From Anaerolineae bacterium (GTDB lineage Bacteria; Chloroflexota; Anaerolineae; Aggregatilineales; Ch27), in NCBI GenBank assembly GCA_013178165.1, contig JABLXG010000004.1, positions 186,001 through 250,000 of the forward strand: DNA of 64,000 nt, read 5' to 3'. Position numbers and translations under genes: made by a program. The notes beneath the pieces are model-generated. The model did no database searches, was not told the origin of the DNA, and worked only from the letters and a program-made list of their open reading frames with translations. The stretch's first letter is position 1; every line of letters begins with the position of its first letter. Below are positions 1-8,607 of this stretch, in pieces.

Positions 1-1187
1 GCTGGCTGTACCTGGGCGCGACGGACGGCGTCCAGGTTATTCACCATGCGGCGGATGGTTCCTTGATCGGGCCGTTGCCGCTGGCCGACAGGAGTAGCGT
101 ACCGCTGGCAGCCGCGGGGTCCTGGCTGTACCTGGGTGGCGCGGAACGGGCACTGCACGCTGCCATGCTGGCGGATCCGGCGGCTATCGACTGGCAGATC
201 GCTTACCCGCTGGCGACAGGGCGTCCGCTGGCGGTGGCGGCCTGGGATAACCGCGCTCTGGTGGCGTCTGGGGAGGGCGGCATCATCGCGCTGGCGTGGA
301 CAACAACCACCGCTAGGCCGCCGACTTTGCTAAGCCTGCTGGAAGGGTTGCCTGCTGCGCCGCAGAATCTGGTCAGCGGGGAGGATCGCCTGTGGATGGC
401 GGGCGAAGGTTTGCTCTGGCAGGTCGATGTCCATGACCCTGCCGCGCCAGCCCTGGCCTGGGCCTTGAGTCTGCCCGGCGCGGGTGGCGGCCTGGCAGCG
501 CTGCCGGAGACCGGCCACTTGGCGGTAGCTGCCGGGCGGTGCGGTCTGTGGCTGCTGGAGGTGAGTGGGGAGTCGCCGCGCATCGCTGGCTGGTGGCGTG
601 GCGGAACTGTCGAGGGGGTGGCAGCCGTTGGCCAGACCCTGGCGGCGCTGGAGGAAGGCCGCCTGACGCTGCTGCAGGTCGAACCGGGCACCTCCGCGAC
701 TCTGCCACTGGCTTCGGCACCCTGGCCGCCGGATGGGGCGGTCGGGATCGCTGAGGAGGCGCTGACCCTGCGCTGGGAACCGCCGCCTGAGCCATGCGAC
801 GCCTGGCGCTATGAGGTCTGGCTGGCCGCTGGCGACGGCTCACTCGCCCGGCTGGCAGCCGTCGAGGGCGCGCGGGCTACTGCCCCGGCCCTCCCCCCTG
901 GCGTGGAAGTCACCTGGCGGGTCGATACGATCGCGGCATCGGGAGAAGTGCGGATGGGGTCGCTATGGCACTTTCAGACCGGCCCGCTGGCCACCGGGGA
1001 ATCCAGCGGCGTGCTGGCCCTGCCGATTCCGGAAGCGGCGCAGGAGACGGAACCCGTTCCCGGCGGTGCTCCAGCGGTGACGGGGCTGGATGCGCGGCAG
1101 CTGCTCCCGGCGCTGGTTGGCGGTATCCTGCTGGAAGTGGCATTGGTGGGAGGGCTGCTGTTGTGGTGGCGACGCCAGGGGCGCTGA
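1..1187 (+). CDS. Membrane-anchored beta-propeller-like protein, 3' part
   Basis: The reading frame is open from the first base of the window, so the N-terminus lies upstream. The visible part repeats short units of the WLYLG type separated by Gly/Ala-rich turns, which resembles LVIVD-like or other beta-propeller blades. A fibronectin-III-like segment follows at about residues 220-305 of the visible part, with the sequence LTLRWEPP and a later TWRVDTI strand. A proline- and glutamate-rich linker then leads to a single C-terminal membrane helix and a short basic tail ending WWRRQGR. This architecture fits a protein displayed on the outside of the cell and anchored by its C-terminus. The function is unknown. 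The family call rests on repeat pattern only. Confidence 0.6.
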   Translation, partial: WLYLGATDGVQVIHHAADGSLIGPLPLADRSSVPLAAAGSWLYLGGAERALHAAMLADPAAIDWQIAYPLATGRPLAVAAWDNRALVASGEGGIIALAWTTTTARPPTLLSLLEGLPAAPQNLVSGEDRLWMAGEGLLWQVDVHDPAAPALAWALSLPGAGGGLAALPETGHLAVAAGRCGLWLLEVSGESPRIAGWWRGGTVEGVAAVGQTLAALEEGRLTLLQVEPGTSATLPLASAPWPPDGAVGIAEEALTLRWEPPPEPCDAWRYEVWLAAGDGSLARLAAVEGARATAPALPPGVEVTWRVDTIAASGEVRMGSLWHFQTGPLATGESSGVLALPIPEAAQETEPVPGGAPAVTGLDARQLLPALVGGILLEVALVGGLLLWWRRQGR

Positions 1188-1217
1188 GGGACAATAAAAC
1201 ACCCGCCGCGGCGGGTG
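1188..1217 (-). terminator. Intrinsic terminator of tRNA-Asn
   Basis: An 18-bp perfect GC-rich palindrome occupies 1200-1217. Read on the minus strand it is followed by a T-rich tract (GTTTTATTGT). It lies just downstream of the tRNA-Asn gene and next to the stop codon of the convergent gene. Confidence 0.75.
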
Positions 1218-1224
1218 CTGGTAG

Positions 1225-1297
1225 CTCCACAGGTAGGACTCGAACCTACAACCCATCGGTTAACAGCCGATTGCTCTGCCGATTGAGCTACTGTGGA
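1225..1297 (-). tRNA. tRNA-Asn (GTT)
   Basis: The minus strand folds into a full cloverleaf. The acceptor stem is TCCACAG paired with CTGTGGA. The anticodon loop CTGTTAA contains GTT. The T arm is GTAGG-TTCGAGT-CCTAC. The discriminator base is G, as expected for tRNA-Asn. The CCA end is not encoded. The gene stands alone with its own promoter and terminator. Confidence 0.96.
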
Positions 1298-1310
1298 AGA
1301 TTGTGCCAGC

Positions 1311-1339
1311 ATAATACCAATCGGCCTGGTCGTTGTCAA
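1311..1339 (-). promoter_or_regulatory. Sigma70-type promoter of tRNA-Asn
   Basis: On the minus strand there is TTGACA (1334-1339), a 17-bp spacer and TATTAT (1311-1316). Transcription would start about 7 bases before the tRNA. This is a full -35 match and a 5/6 -10 match. Confidence 0.8.
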
Positions 1340-1406
1340 GCATGAATCGGCTCCACAGGCCGGGTTTGTTGCCGCATTTTCGGGGGAAAGAAACGTTCTC
1401 ATGGGG

Positions 1407-1435
1407 TTGGGAAAAACGCCTGTTTCGCGTAGAAT
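1407..1435 (+). promoter_or_regulatory. Candidate promoter of the infC operon
   Basis: TTGGGA (1407-1412), a 17-bp spacer and TAGAAT (1430-1435) precede infC by about 230 bases. The 371 bases between the tRNA and infC hold no gene. They contain this promoter, the tRNA promoter and a structured leader. Confidence 0.5.
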
Positions 1436-1465
1436 ATAGGGGTCAGGTCTGGGAGTGTCGGGGTA

Positions 1466-1490
1466 GCTCATCCCCCTGCCGGGGGAGAGC
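1466..1490 (+). promoter_or_regulatory. Strong hairpin in the infC leader
   Basis: GCTC-A-TCCCCC pairs with GGGGGA-GAGC around a TGCC loop, giving a 10-bp stem with one bulged A at 1470. It lies inside the predicted leader between the candidate promoter and infC. A second small stem, GGCGC-TGAG-GCGCC, lies at about 1616-1629. In several bacteria the infC-rpmI-rplT leader is the target of L20 autoregulation. That role here is only an inference from position. Confidence 0.4.
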
Positions 1491-1668
1491 AGGAAGCGCC
1501 CGACCTCCAGGCAGGCCAGAACCGACTCCGGTTGCAGGCTGGCATGGCAGTGAGTCAAGAAGCCAGCGCCGGGGAATTCGGAATTGACTGCCCTGCCTGA
1601 CTATGATACACTTTGGCGCTGAGGCGCCGTTTATCCGGCCCTTTATTAGTTAGCGAGGGAATAAAGCA

Positions 1669-2196
1669 ATAGGCGCGACACAATACCGCATTAATCAGGA
1701 AATTCGGGCTCGCGAGGTGCGCCTGATCACGGAGGACAACGAGAATATCGGTGTCGTGCCCACCCGTGATGCCCTGGAACGGGCCATCCGCGTCGGCCTC
1801 GACCTGGTCGAGGTGGCTCCGAACGCGGAGCCGCCGGTTTGCCGGATCATGGATTTTGGCAAGTTCCAGTACGCCCGCGCTAAAAAGGAACGCGAAGCCC
1901 GCCGGCAGCAAAAGCAGATCGAGGTTAAGGAGATTCGGCTCCGCCCTAAGACCTCTGACCATCACCTGGAAATCAAGGTGCGCAGTGCACGCCGCTGGTT
2001 GAGTGAAGGCATGAAGGTCAAGGTCCGCATCCAGTTCCGCGCTCGCGAGATCACCTACCCGGAGATCGGGCGCGAAATCCTGGATCAGATCGCCGGGGCG
2101 GTGGACGACATCGCCATTGTGGAGCAGCAACCCAGCATGGAAGGGGCAACCATGTTGATGGTGCTGGCTCCGTCACCGGACAAGAAAAAGAAGTAA
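1669..2196 (+). CDS. infC: Translation initiation factor IF-3
   Basis: IF-3 binds the 30S subunit and controls start-codon choice and subunit joining. The protein shows the N-domain opening YRINQEIRAREVRLI and the C-domain motif HHLEIKVRSARRWL. The IF-3 homology extends upstream of the first conventional start (GTG at 1717), so that start would remove conserved residues. In this frame there is a stop at 1651-1653 and no ATG, GTG or TTG before 1717. A ribosome binding site GAGGGA (1655-1660) sits 8 bases before ATA at 1669, which gives a 175-residue protein of normal length. A non-canonical start is a known feature of infC (AUU in Escherichia coli) and lets IF-3 repress itself. It is the first gene of infC-rpmI-rplT. 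Confidence 0.93.
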   Translation: MGATQYRINQEIRAREVRLITEDNENIGVVPTRDALERAIRVGLDLVEVAPNAEPPVCRIMDFGKFQYARAKKEREARRQQKQIEVKEIRLRPKTSDHHLEIKVRSARRWLSEGMKVKVRIQFRAREITYPEIGREILDQIAGAVDDIAIVEQQPSMEGATMLMVLAPSPDKKKK

Positions 2197-2222
2197 TCAC
2201 CACGCAAGCAGGGGAGCACTTC

Positions 2223-2468
2223 GTGACCAAGAAGACCAAGAAGTTCAAACTGAAGACGTACAAGGCAGCCTCCAAGCGCTTTCGCGTCACGGGCACCGGC
2301 AAGATCATGCGCACCAAGGGCGGCAAGAGTCACCTGCGCCGTCGCCGTTCCAAGCGCACCAAGCAGGCGCTGGACCGTATGCTGGAAGTGACGACGACTG
2401 GTGAGCGCCGTCGCATCAGCCGGCTGGCCCCGTACATGACTAAATTCCGGGCTAACCCGCCCGCCTGA
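2223..2468 (+). CDS. rpmI: 50S ribosomal protein L35
   Basis: This is a small, strongly basic protein of the large ribosomal subunit. The sequence has the L35 pattern of a Lys-rich N-terminus, the central GKIMRTKGGKSHLRRRRS block and a C-terminal LAPYMTKF-like ending. At 81 residues it is longer than the usual 64-67, mainly because of N-terminal and C-terminal additions. The start is GTG, preceded by GGGGAGC. It sits 26 bases after infC in the conserved infC-rpmI-rplT order. Confidence 0.95.
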   Translation: MTKKTKKFKLKTYKAASKRFRVTGTGKIMRTKGGKSHLRRRRSKRTKQALDRMLEVTTTGERRRISRLAPYMTKFRANPPA

Positions 2469-2509
2469 TCGGGCTGGGAGCCGCGACCATCGAACGACCT
2501 TGATCATTA

Positions 2510-2539
2510 GACCCGCGCCGCTGGGCCGGGTCATGTTTT
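2510..2539 (+). terminator. Possible attenuator hairpin between rpmI and rplT
   Basis: GACCCG (2510-2515) pairs with CGGGTC (2527-2532), with further possible pairing inside the loop. ATGTTTTG follows. It lies 16 bases before rplT and could reduce read-through or be an L20-related control site. The T tract is weak. Confidence 0.3.
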
Positions 2540-2554
2540 GCAGGAGATAAGACC

Positions 2555-2899
2555 GTGCGCGTAAAGAGAGGCTACACTTCCCGCCAGCGCCACAAGAAGA
2601 TACTCAAGCGGACTGAAGGGCAGTGGGGGACCAAGCATCGCCTGTTCCGCCGGGCCAATGAGGCCATGATGAAGAGCCTGTGGTACAGCTACCGCGACCG
2701 CCGCAACCGCCGGCGCGACCTGCGGAGCCTGTGGATCACCCGCATCAATGCCGCGGCTCGCCTCAATGGTCTGAGCTATAGCCGGCTGATGCATGGTCTC
2801 CGCCAGGCGCAGATTGACCTGGACCGCAAGGTATTGGCCGACATCGCTGTGCGCGATCCGCAGACCTTCACCCACATTGTGAAAGCTGCCCGCGGTTAG
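2555..2899 (+). CDS. rplT: 50S ribosomal protein L20
   Basis: L20 is an assembly protein of the 50S subunit and often represses its own operon. The 114-residue basic sequence starts [17 protein letters not shown] and carries the L20 blocks [34 protein letters not shown] and [13 protein letters not shown]. The start is GTG with AGGAG 8 bases upstream. It is the third gene of the infC operon and is followed by an intrinsic terminator. Confidence 0.96.
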   Translation: MRVKRGYTSRQRHKKILKRTEGQWGTKHRLFRRANEAMMKSLWYSYRDRRNRRRDLRSLWITRINAAARLNGLSYSRLMHGLRQAQIDLDRKVLADIAVRDPQTFTHIVKAARG

Positions 2900-2934
2900 G
2901 CGGACTGCGCCAGCGCGGCGCCCTGCGCCAACGA

Positions 2935-2968
2935 GACGAGGTTCCGCCGACGGGCCTCGTTTTGTTTT
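2935..2968 (+). terminator. Terminator of infC-rpmI-rplT
   Basis: ACGAGG (2936-2941) pairs with CCTCGT (2955-2960), with a second CCG/CGG stem in the loop. TTTTGTTTT follows directly. Confidence 0.75.
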
Positions 2969-3006
2969 CCAGGCCCGGTGCAGGATAGCCAAGGACAGGA
3001 AGGCCG

Positions 3007-3810
3007 ATGACTGATATCGCCAGCCCGCGTAACGAGCGGGTCAAACTGGTCAAGGCGTTGCAGAGCCGCGCCCGTCAGCGCCGCCGCGAGGGCAAGATCG
3101 TCCTTGAAGGGGTGCGGCTGATCGCCGACGCCCTCGCCTGTGGCCTGACGCCGGAATTCGTGCTCTATACGGTGGATGAAGTCACCCTGGGCCGTCCGGC
3201 GTACCGCCTGTTTCAACAACTGGCGGAATTGCGCATTCCCCTGTTGTCGGTCAGCCAGGGGATTATGGAGCAGGTCAGCGACACGGAAACCCCCCCAGGG
3301 TTGCTGGCGGTTGTGCCGCTGCCACAGGTGACCGTCCCGGAAGTCGTCAGTCTGGCGCTGGTGCTGGACGCCATGAACAATCCGGGCAATCTGGGCAGTG
3401 CGCTGCGCACCGCCGCTGCTGCTGGAGTCGACGTGGTCATCCTGACCCCGAACACGGTTGATCCCTACAACCCCAAGGCGCTGCGCGGCGGCATGGGGGC
3501 GCAGTTCCGCCTGCCCATTCTGGAACTGGACTGGACGGATATTGCGCTGCGCTTTGGCCACCTGAACGCTTATCTGGCGGCAGCGGATGGGGCGTTGCCT
3601 TATTACGCAGTGGACTGGCTGCGTCCCTCGTTGGTTATCATCGGCGGGGAGGCGCACGGGCCGACCGCACCCGCCCGCGCTCTGGCTGCCGCAACAATCG
3701 CGATCCCGATGGCCGGTCAGACCGAGTCGCTGAATGCGGCTGTGGCGACAGGCGTGATCCTCTATGAAGCCCGGCGGCAGCGCGCGCTTTCCACACAGAA
3801 AGGCGTCTGA
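3007..3810 (+). CDS. TrmH/SpoU-family RNA 2'-O-methyltransferase
   Basis: The 267-residue protein has the SpoU-class knotted methyltransferase fold. An N-terminal substrate-binding part (LEGVRLIADAL) precedes the three class motifs: NPGNLGSALRTAAAAG, the GGEAHGP block, and the C-terminal knot IPMAGQTESLNAAVATGVI. Such enzymes use S-adenosylmethionine to methylate ribose in 23S rRNA or tRNA. The length and N-terminal domain fit the RlmB/TsnR-like group. The exact target base cannot be read from sequence. ATG at 3007 has CAGGAAGG upstream. The next gene begins 2 bases after its stop, so the two are probably cotranscribed. Confidence 0.88.
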   Translation: MTDIASPRNERVKLVKALQSRARQRRREGKIVLEGVRLIADALACGLTPEFVLYTVDEVTLGRPAYRLFQQLAELRIPLLSVSQGIMEQVSDTETPPGLLAVVPLPQVTVPEVVSLALVLDAMNNPGNLGSALRTAAAAGVDVVILTPNTVDPYNPKALRGGMGAQFRLPILELDWTDIALRFGHLNAYLAAADGALPYYAVDWLRPSLVIIGGEAHGPTAPARALAAATIAIPMAGQTESLNAAVATGVILYEARRQRALSTQKGV

Positions 3811-3812
3811 GG

Positions 3813-5048
3813 ATGAAGATCCGTTCTGTGACGGCGTTTGTCAACCTCGCGCTGACGGAGCCGGAACTGGGCCTGGCGCAGGCCGCTAACTTCCTGCACA
3901 ACGCTGTCCCGGCTTTTGAGAAGGCGGGCTTTGCCGTACAAACGCGGCGCGTGGCGTCTCAGCCTTTCCCACGCATTCTGGCGCCCATCGGGCCGCTGGC
4001 CGCCGTCCCTTACGCTGTACGGGTCGCCGAACTGGCCCAGAGCTACGGGATCGACTATGTCGCGCTCGGCCCCGTCCACGCCAGCGATGATCCGAAATAT
4101 CTGGATATTATCCCGGAGATGATCGGGGCGACCGGATCGCTGTTCTTTGCCGTCAGTCTGGGCGATCCGGTGCACGGCGCTGATCTGGCCCTGGCCCGGC
4201 GGACAGCGGCGGCGATCCAGCGGGTTAGCCAGTTGAGCGAAGACGGGTTGCGCAATCTCCACCTGGCGGCAATCGCCAATTGCGGCCCCGGTGCGCCATT
4301 CTTCCCGGCGGCTTACCACGCCGATGGCGAGCCAATGAGCTTCGCCCTGGCGATTCAGGCCGCTGACCTGGCGGTGCAGGCGTTTTCCGAAGCCGGGTCG
4401 CTGGTGGACGCGGAAGATCGGCTGATGCAGCTGGTGATGGCCGCGGCGGGCGACCTCATGGCGGTGAGCGAGGCCCTGGCCGCTGATTTTGACATCGTAC
4501 CGGGCGGGATCGACTTTTCGCTGGCGCCCTTCCCGGAGGATGCGATCAGCCTGGGTGGGGCAATGGAGCGCCTGGGGATGACCCTTGGCGGCAGTGGCGG
4601 AGCGGCGGCCGCTGCCGTGATCATGAGCGCGCTTGACCGCGTCCCGTTCAAGCGAGCAGGCTTCAACGGCCTGATGCTGCCGGTGCTGGAGGATAGCGTC
4701 CTGGCCCGGCGGGCGGCTTCCGGCCAGCTCAGCACCACCGATCTATTGCTCTACAGCGCGATCTGTGGCACCGGCCTGGACACCATCCCGCTGCCCGGCG
4801 ATACCCCGGTTGAAGCGCTCACCGGCCTGTTGCTGGATGTTGCTGCGCTAGCCCTGCGGCTGGATAAGCCGCTCACGGCGCGGCTGATGCCGCTGCCCGG
4901 TAAGGTTGCCGGAGACCCGACCGGTCTGGAACACTTCGAGTACTTCGCACCGGGGCGGGTGATGGCCGCGCCGACGGGGCTGACACCTGGCGGGTTGCTG
5001 CTAGGCAAGGATGTGCTGCGTGTGCGGCCACGGCTGCGGCATGCCTGA
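3813..5048 (+). CDS. DUF711 (UPF0210-like) family protein
   Basis: The 411-residue protein opens MKIRSVTAFVNL and shows several Gly/Ala-rich blocks, including GGIDFSLAPFPEDAISLGGAMERLG near residue 230 and a conserved CGTGLDTIPLPGDTP segment. This pattern matches the DUF711/UPF0210 family. No reaction is established for the family, and I do not assign one. It begins 2 bases after the RNA methyltransferase gene, so the two likely form one transcript. Confidence 0.75.
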   Translation: MKIRSVTAFVNLALTEPELGLAQAANFLHNAVPAFEKAGFAVQTRRVASQPFPRILAPIGPLAAVPYAVRVAELAQSYGIDYVALGPVHASDDPKYLDIIPEMIGATGSLFFAVSLGDPVHGADLALARRTAAAIQRVSQLSEDGLRNLHLAAIANCGPGAPFFPAAYHADGEPMSFALAIQAADLAVQAFSEAGSLVDAEDRLMQLVMAAAGDLMAVSEALAADFDIVPGGIDFSLAPFPEDAISLGGAMERLGMTLGGSGGAAAAAVIMSALDRVPFKRAGFNGLMLPVLEDSVLARRAASGQLSTTDLLLYSAICGTGLDTIPLPGDTPVEALTGLLLDVAALALRLDKPLTARLMPLPGKVAGDPTGLEHFEYFAPGRVMAAPTGLTPGGLLLGKDVLRVRPRLRHA

Positions 5049-5055
5049 GGATGGG

Positions 5056-5084
5056 TTGGAGCTTTGACACCCGGCTGCTATACT
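5056..5084 (+). promoter_or_regulatory. Candidate promoter of hisS
   Basis: TTGGAG (5056-5061), a 17-bp spacer and TATACT (5079-5084) lie just after the DUF711 stop codon. Transcription from about 5091 would give a 170-base hisS leader that contains the terminator-like hairpin at 5190. Confidence 0.5.
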
Positions 5085-5189
5085 GTCTGGCGCAGGAGCA
5101 AGGACATGGCAAACGCTTTGACGATGGTCTGGTACGCTCATCACGCCCGGCGACGATAGTCTTGACCCGCCCGTTGCACCGGTTCACTC

Positions 5190-5216
5190 AGGCGCAGACG
5201 CGGGTCTGCGCCTTTT
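5190..5216 (+). terminator. Attenuator-like terminator in the hisS leader
   Basis: AGGCGCAGAC (5190-5199) and GTCTGCGCCT (5204-5213) form a perfect 10-bp stem with a GCGG loop, followed by TTTTGG. It lies downstream of the candidate hisS promoter and upstream of the hisS start. It could therefore stop read-through from upstream, attenuate hisS, or end a short RNA. No T-box sequence is visible. Confidence 0.6.
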
Positions 5217-5263
5217 GGTTGCCTGTAACAGTGCGATGGTGTGTTGGCCCAGGAGGAACCCCG

Positions 5264-6592
<1,329 letters not shown>

Positions 6593-6614
6593 TCGGATAC
6601 AGGCTGAATCGCTT

Positions 6615-6649
6615 CAGGGTCACCCTGTGACGGGCGGCCCTGTTGTTTT
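6615..6649 (+). terminator. Terminator of hisS
   Basis: CAGGG (6615-6619) pairs with CCCTG (6638-6642). An alternative inner GTCAC/GTGAC stem is possible. TTGTTTT follows. Confidence 0.55.
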
Positions 6650-6654
6650 CTGAC

Positions 6655-7044
6655 TCACGCTCCGCGGGACACACGCAACGGCGTCTGAGCGACGTGATGA
6701 TCGGGGATAGAGGCTTCCAGGATGTAAAGGCCATGCTGGGCCAGGCGCATGCGCAGCTGCAGCACAAAGTCGAGGTTCTTGCCCTCATGCAGGGTAAAGG
6801 CGCGGGCAGGCAGGCTTTGCAGGGAATCTTCGGGGTCTGCAAGGTGGTACAGCCGCAGGTCGAGCGTATAGCGGCCCGGCGGCCCCATGATCTGGGCGAA
6901 GACCGTGATGGCGACATCGACCGGCAGGCGCGGCGTGGCGATCTCGCTGATAGGCTGGATCACCCAGCGTCCGGATTGCTCGTCTGCATGGGCGGCGGCG
7001 CATAGCAGCAGGCTGTAGATGCGCGGCTTGAGCTGAAAGTCCAT
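6655..7044 (-). CDS. Conserved hypothetical protein, DUF6941-like
   Basis: The 129-residue protein has no signal peptide or membrane segment. Its beta-rich pattern and the phrase AQIMGPPGRYTLDLRLYH recall the DUF6941 family of small beta-sandwich proteins, but the match is by eye only. ATG at 7044 has GGGGGAG 5 bases upstream. It lies 20 bases after the lipoprotein gene and is probably the last gene of the DUF1015-lipoprotein transcript. Function unknown. Confidence 0.55.
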   Translation of the reverse strand: MDFQLKPRIYSLLLCAAAHADEQSGRWVIQPISEIATPRLPVDVAITVFAQIMGPPGRYTLDLRLYHLADPEDSLQSLPARAFTLHEGKNLDFVLQLRMRLAQHGLYILEASIPDHHVAQTPLRVSRGA

Positions 7045-7064
7045 GTTTGCTCCCCCGCCTCATC

Positions 7065-8504
7065 TCATTCGAACGGGCACAGGTCTTCGACGGTGTAATC
7101 GTTCAGGACAACGCCGAAGTAGGTCGGATCGCCCAGAAACTCATAGGTGCGCGGAGCCTGCACCTGGGCATCCTGCCGGACACGCTCGCAGGCAACGCGC
7201 AGGGCATTCTCGGCGCTGTTGGCGCTGCTGACGGCGACAAAGGTCTGGTAGAAACTGGTAGCCAGCAGGGTGTAGTGCGAGGGCAGGTCAGTCATTTGCC
7301 AGGGGCGCTCCTGCTGCATGGCGGTCAGCATCTGGCGGGCCAGATCGCTGCGCAGGGCAGTGTAGGCCAGCACCAACCGGTAGCGGGCGTAAGCGTCCAG
7401 CATGGCCTTCTCCAGCGCCCGGTTGGCGTCGGAGTCGGCTACGCCGCCCCACAGCGTCCCGCGTTGCATGGCTTCCTGGTAGAGGGTGATGGCGTCATCC
7501 AGATCGTTGACGCGCAGGGCCTGGTCAGCGCGGCGTAGCATGTGGATGTACAGGTTAGCGTAAGGATGGTCCAGCAGCGGATCGGCGGCAGTGTAGACGT
7601 ACTGGAAGCCGTTCCAGGTCCAGGTGTGGCGGGTGGGCAGGAACGGCCCGAATTCGCGCTGCGGGGCGTTTTGGGCCACCCCACTGTTGTAGAGGTCGCC
7701 TTCCTCGATGACCAGTTCGGGCGGTCGGGCGTCGCTGAAGGCCACCAGGGTAATCCCGGCGTTGGGCAGGCCGCGCACCGGCCGGCGCAGGTCGTCGGTG
7801 TAGCGGTACATCACAGCGAAGGGGTCGCTGAGCGTGTGGAAGCGGGCGGCAGCCCGATCCCAGGTGAGGATGATCGGTTCGCGGAAGCAGGCCAGGCGCG
7901 TGCATTGTTCCACCCAGAAGATGATCTCCGGCAGGCCATCCAGGGTGATGTCGCGGATGCTGTCTGATGTTTGTTCTTTGACGCCGGAGGCGGTGGCCTG
8001 CTCAATCCGGTAGCTGATCTGGGGCATGCTTTGTGCGCTGCCGGGGGCGCTGGCGTAGCCGTAAAGTACCTGGTAAGGCTGGCCGGGCACCTGGCAGCCG
8101 AAGATCAGGAGCATGCCGGGCGGCTGTGGCGCGGCAGCTGTGACCGGGTAGTGTAGCGTGATCAGCACATCCAGCAGGCGATCGCCGTTGAGATCATGGC
8201 CGTAATCGACCCGCCCACCCAGATGGTCGTCGATCACCCCCCAGGCGCGCAGCATCCCCTCCAGGTCGGCGGGGGAACCGCCCCGGTTGAGAAAATCACG
8301 GATGACCGCTTGGTAGCTGGCCGGATCGTCGGGACGGGCAGCCTGCGGGCGGATGCCGCTGAAAGGCAGGCAGTACTGTGGCTGGGGCGTGGCGGTAGGC
8401 TGGGGAGTGGGCTGGGGCTGCATGTTGCAGGCCAGGCTCACGCTGACCAGCAGGCCGATCAACCACATCAGCCATCCGCCGGGGTGTCGCCATAGAGGTC
8501 GCAT
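7065..8504 (-). CDS. Lipoprotein with C-terminal helical repeats
   Basis: From ATG 8504 the protein begins with a basic N-region, a hydrophobic helix and the lipobox VSLAC, with the lipidated Cys at about residue 26. A TPQPTATPQPQ linker follows, typical of an extracytoplasmic lipoprotein. The middle resembles a solute or VCBS-like beta region with asides such as DYGHDLNGDRLLD. The last third is helical and TPR-like (ADQALRVNDLDDAITLYQEAM). The frame is open further upstream to 8627, but that extension puts the signal peptide internally, so I reject it. The length is 479 residues. No enzyme motif is seen. Confidence 0.75.
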   Translation of the reverse strand: MRPLWRHPGGWLMWLIGLLVSVSLACNMQPQPTPQPTATPQPQYCLPFSGIRPQAARPDDPASYQAVIRDFLNRGGSPADLEGMLRAWGVIDDHLGGRVDYGHDLNGDRLLDVLITLHYPVTAAAPQPPGMLLIFGCQVPGQPYQVLYGYASAPGSAQSMPQISYRIEQATASGVKEQTSDSIRDITLDGLPEIIFWVEQCTRLACFREPIILTWDRAAARFHTLSDPFAVMYRYTDDLRRPVRGLPNAGITLVAFSDARPPELVIEEGDLYNSGVAQNAPQREFGPFLPTRHTWTWNGFQYVYTAADPLLDHPYANLYIHMLRRADQALRVNDLDDAITLYQEAMQRGTLWGGVADSDANRALEKAMLDAYARYRLVLAYTALRSDLARQMLTAMQQERPWQMTDLPSHYTLLATSFYQTFVAVSSANSAENALRVACERVRQDAQVQAPRTYEFLGDPTYFGVVLNDYTVEDLCPFE

Positions 8505-8607
8505 CTGTGCTGCCCACTCCTGCCTGTTATACCCGCGGCTGTGCCGGGCTGATCCTATTATGCGCCTGGCCTCCACGGGCGGCAACCGGTGCCGCCGGGT
8601 GACCGGT

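Noticed and set aside
1188-1400. Integration site at tRNA-Asn
   Set aside because: No integrase, no repeated tRNA 3' end and no foreign composition nearby.
5091-5263. T-box riboswitch upstream of hisS
   Set aside because: The AGGGTGG-ACCGCG T-box core is not present, so only an attenuator-like hairpin is reported.
5051-5263. N-terminal extension of hisS
   Set aside because: The in-frame extension covers the promoter and hairpin. ATG 5264 has a strong ribosome site and the family start.
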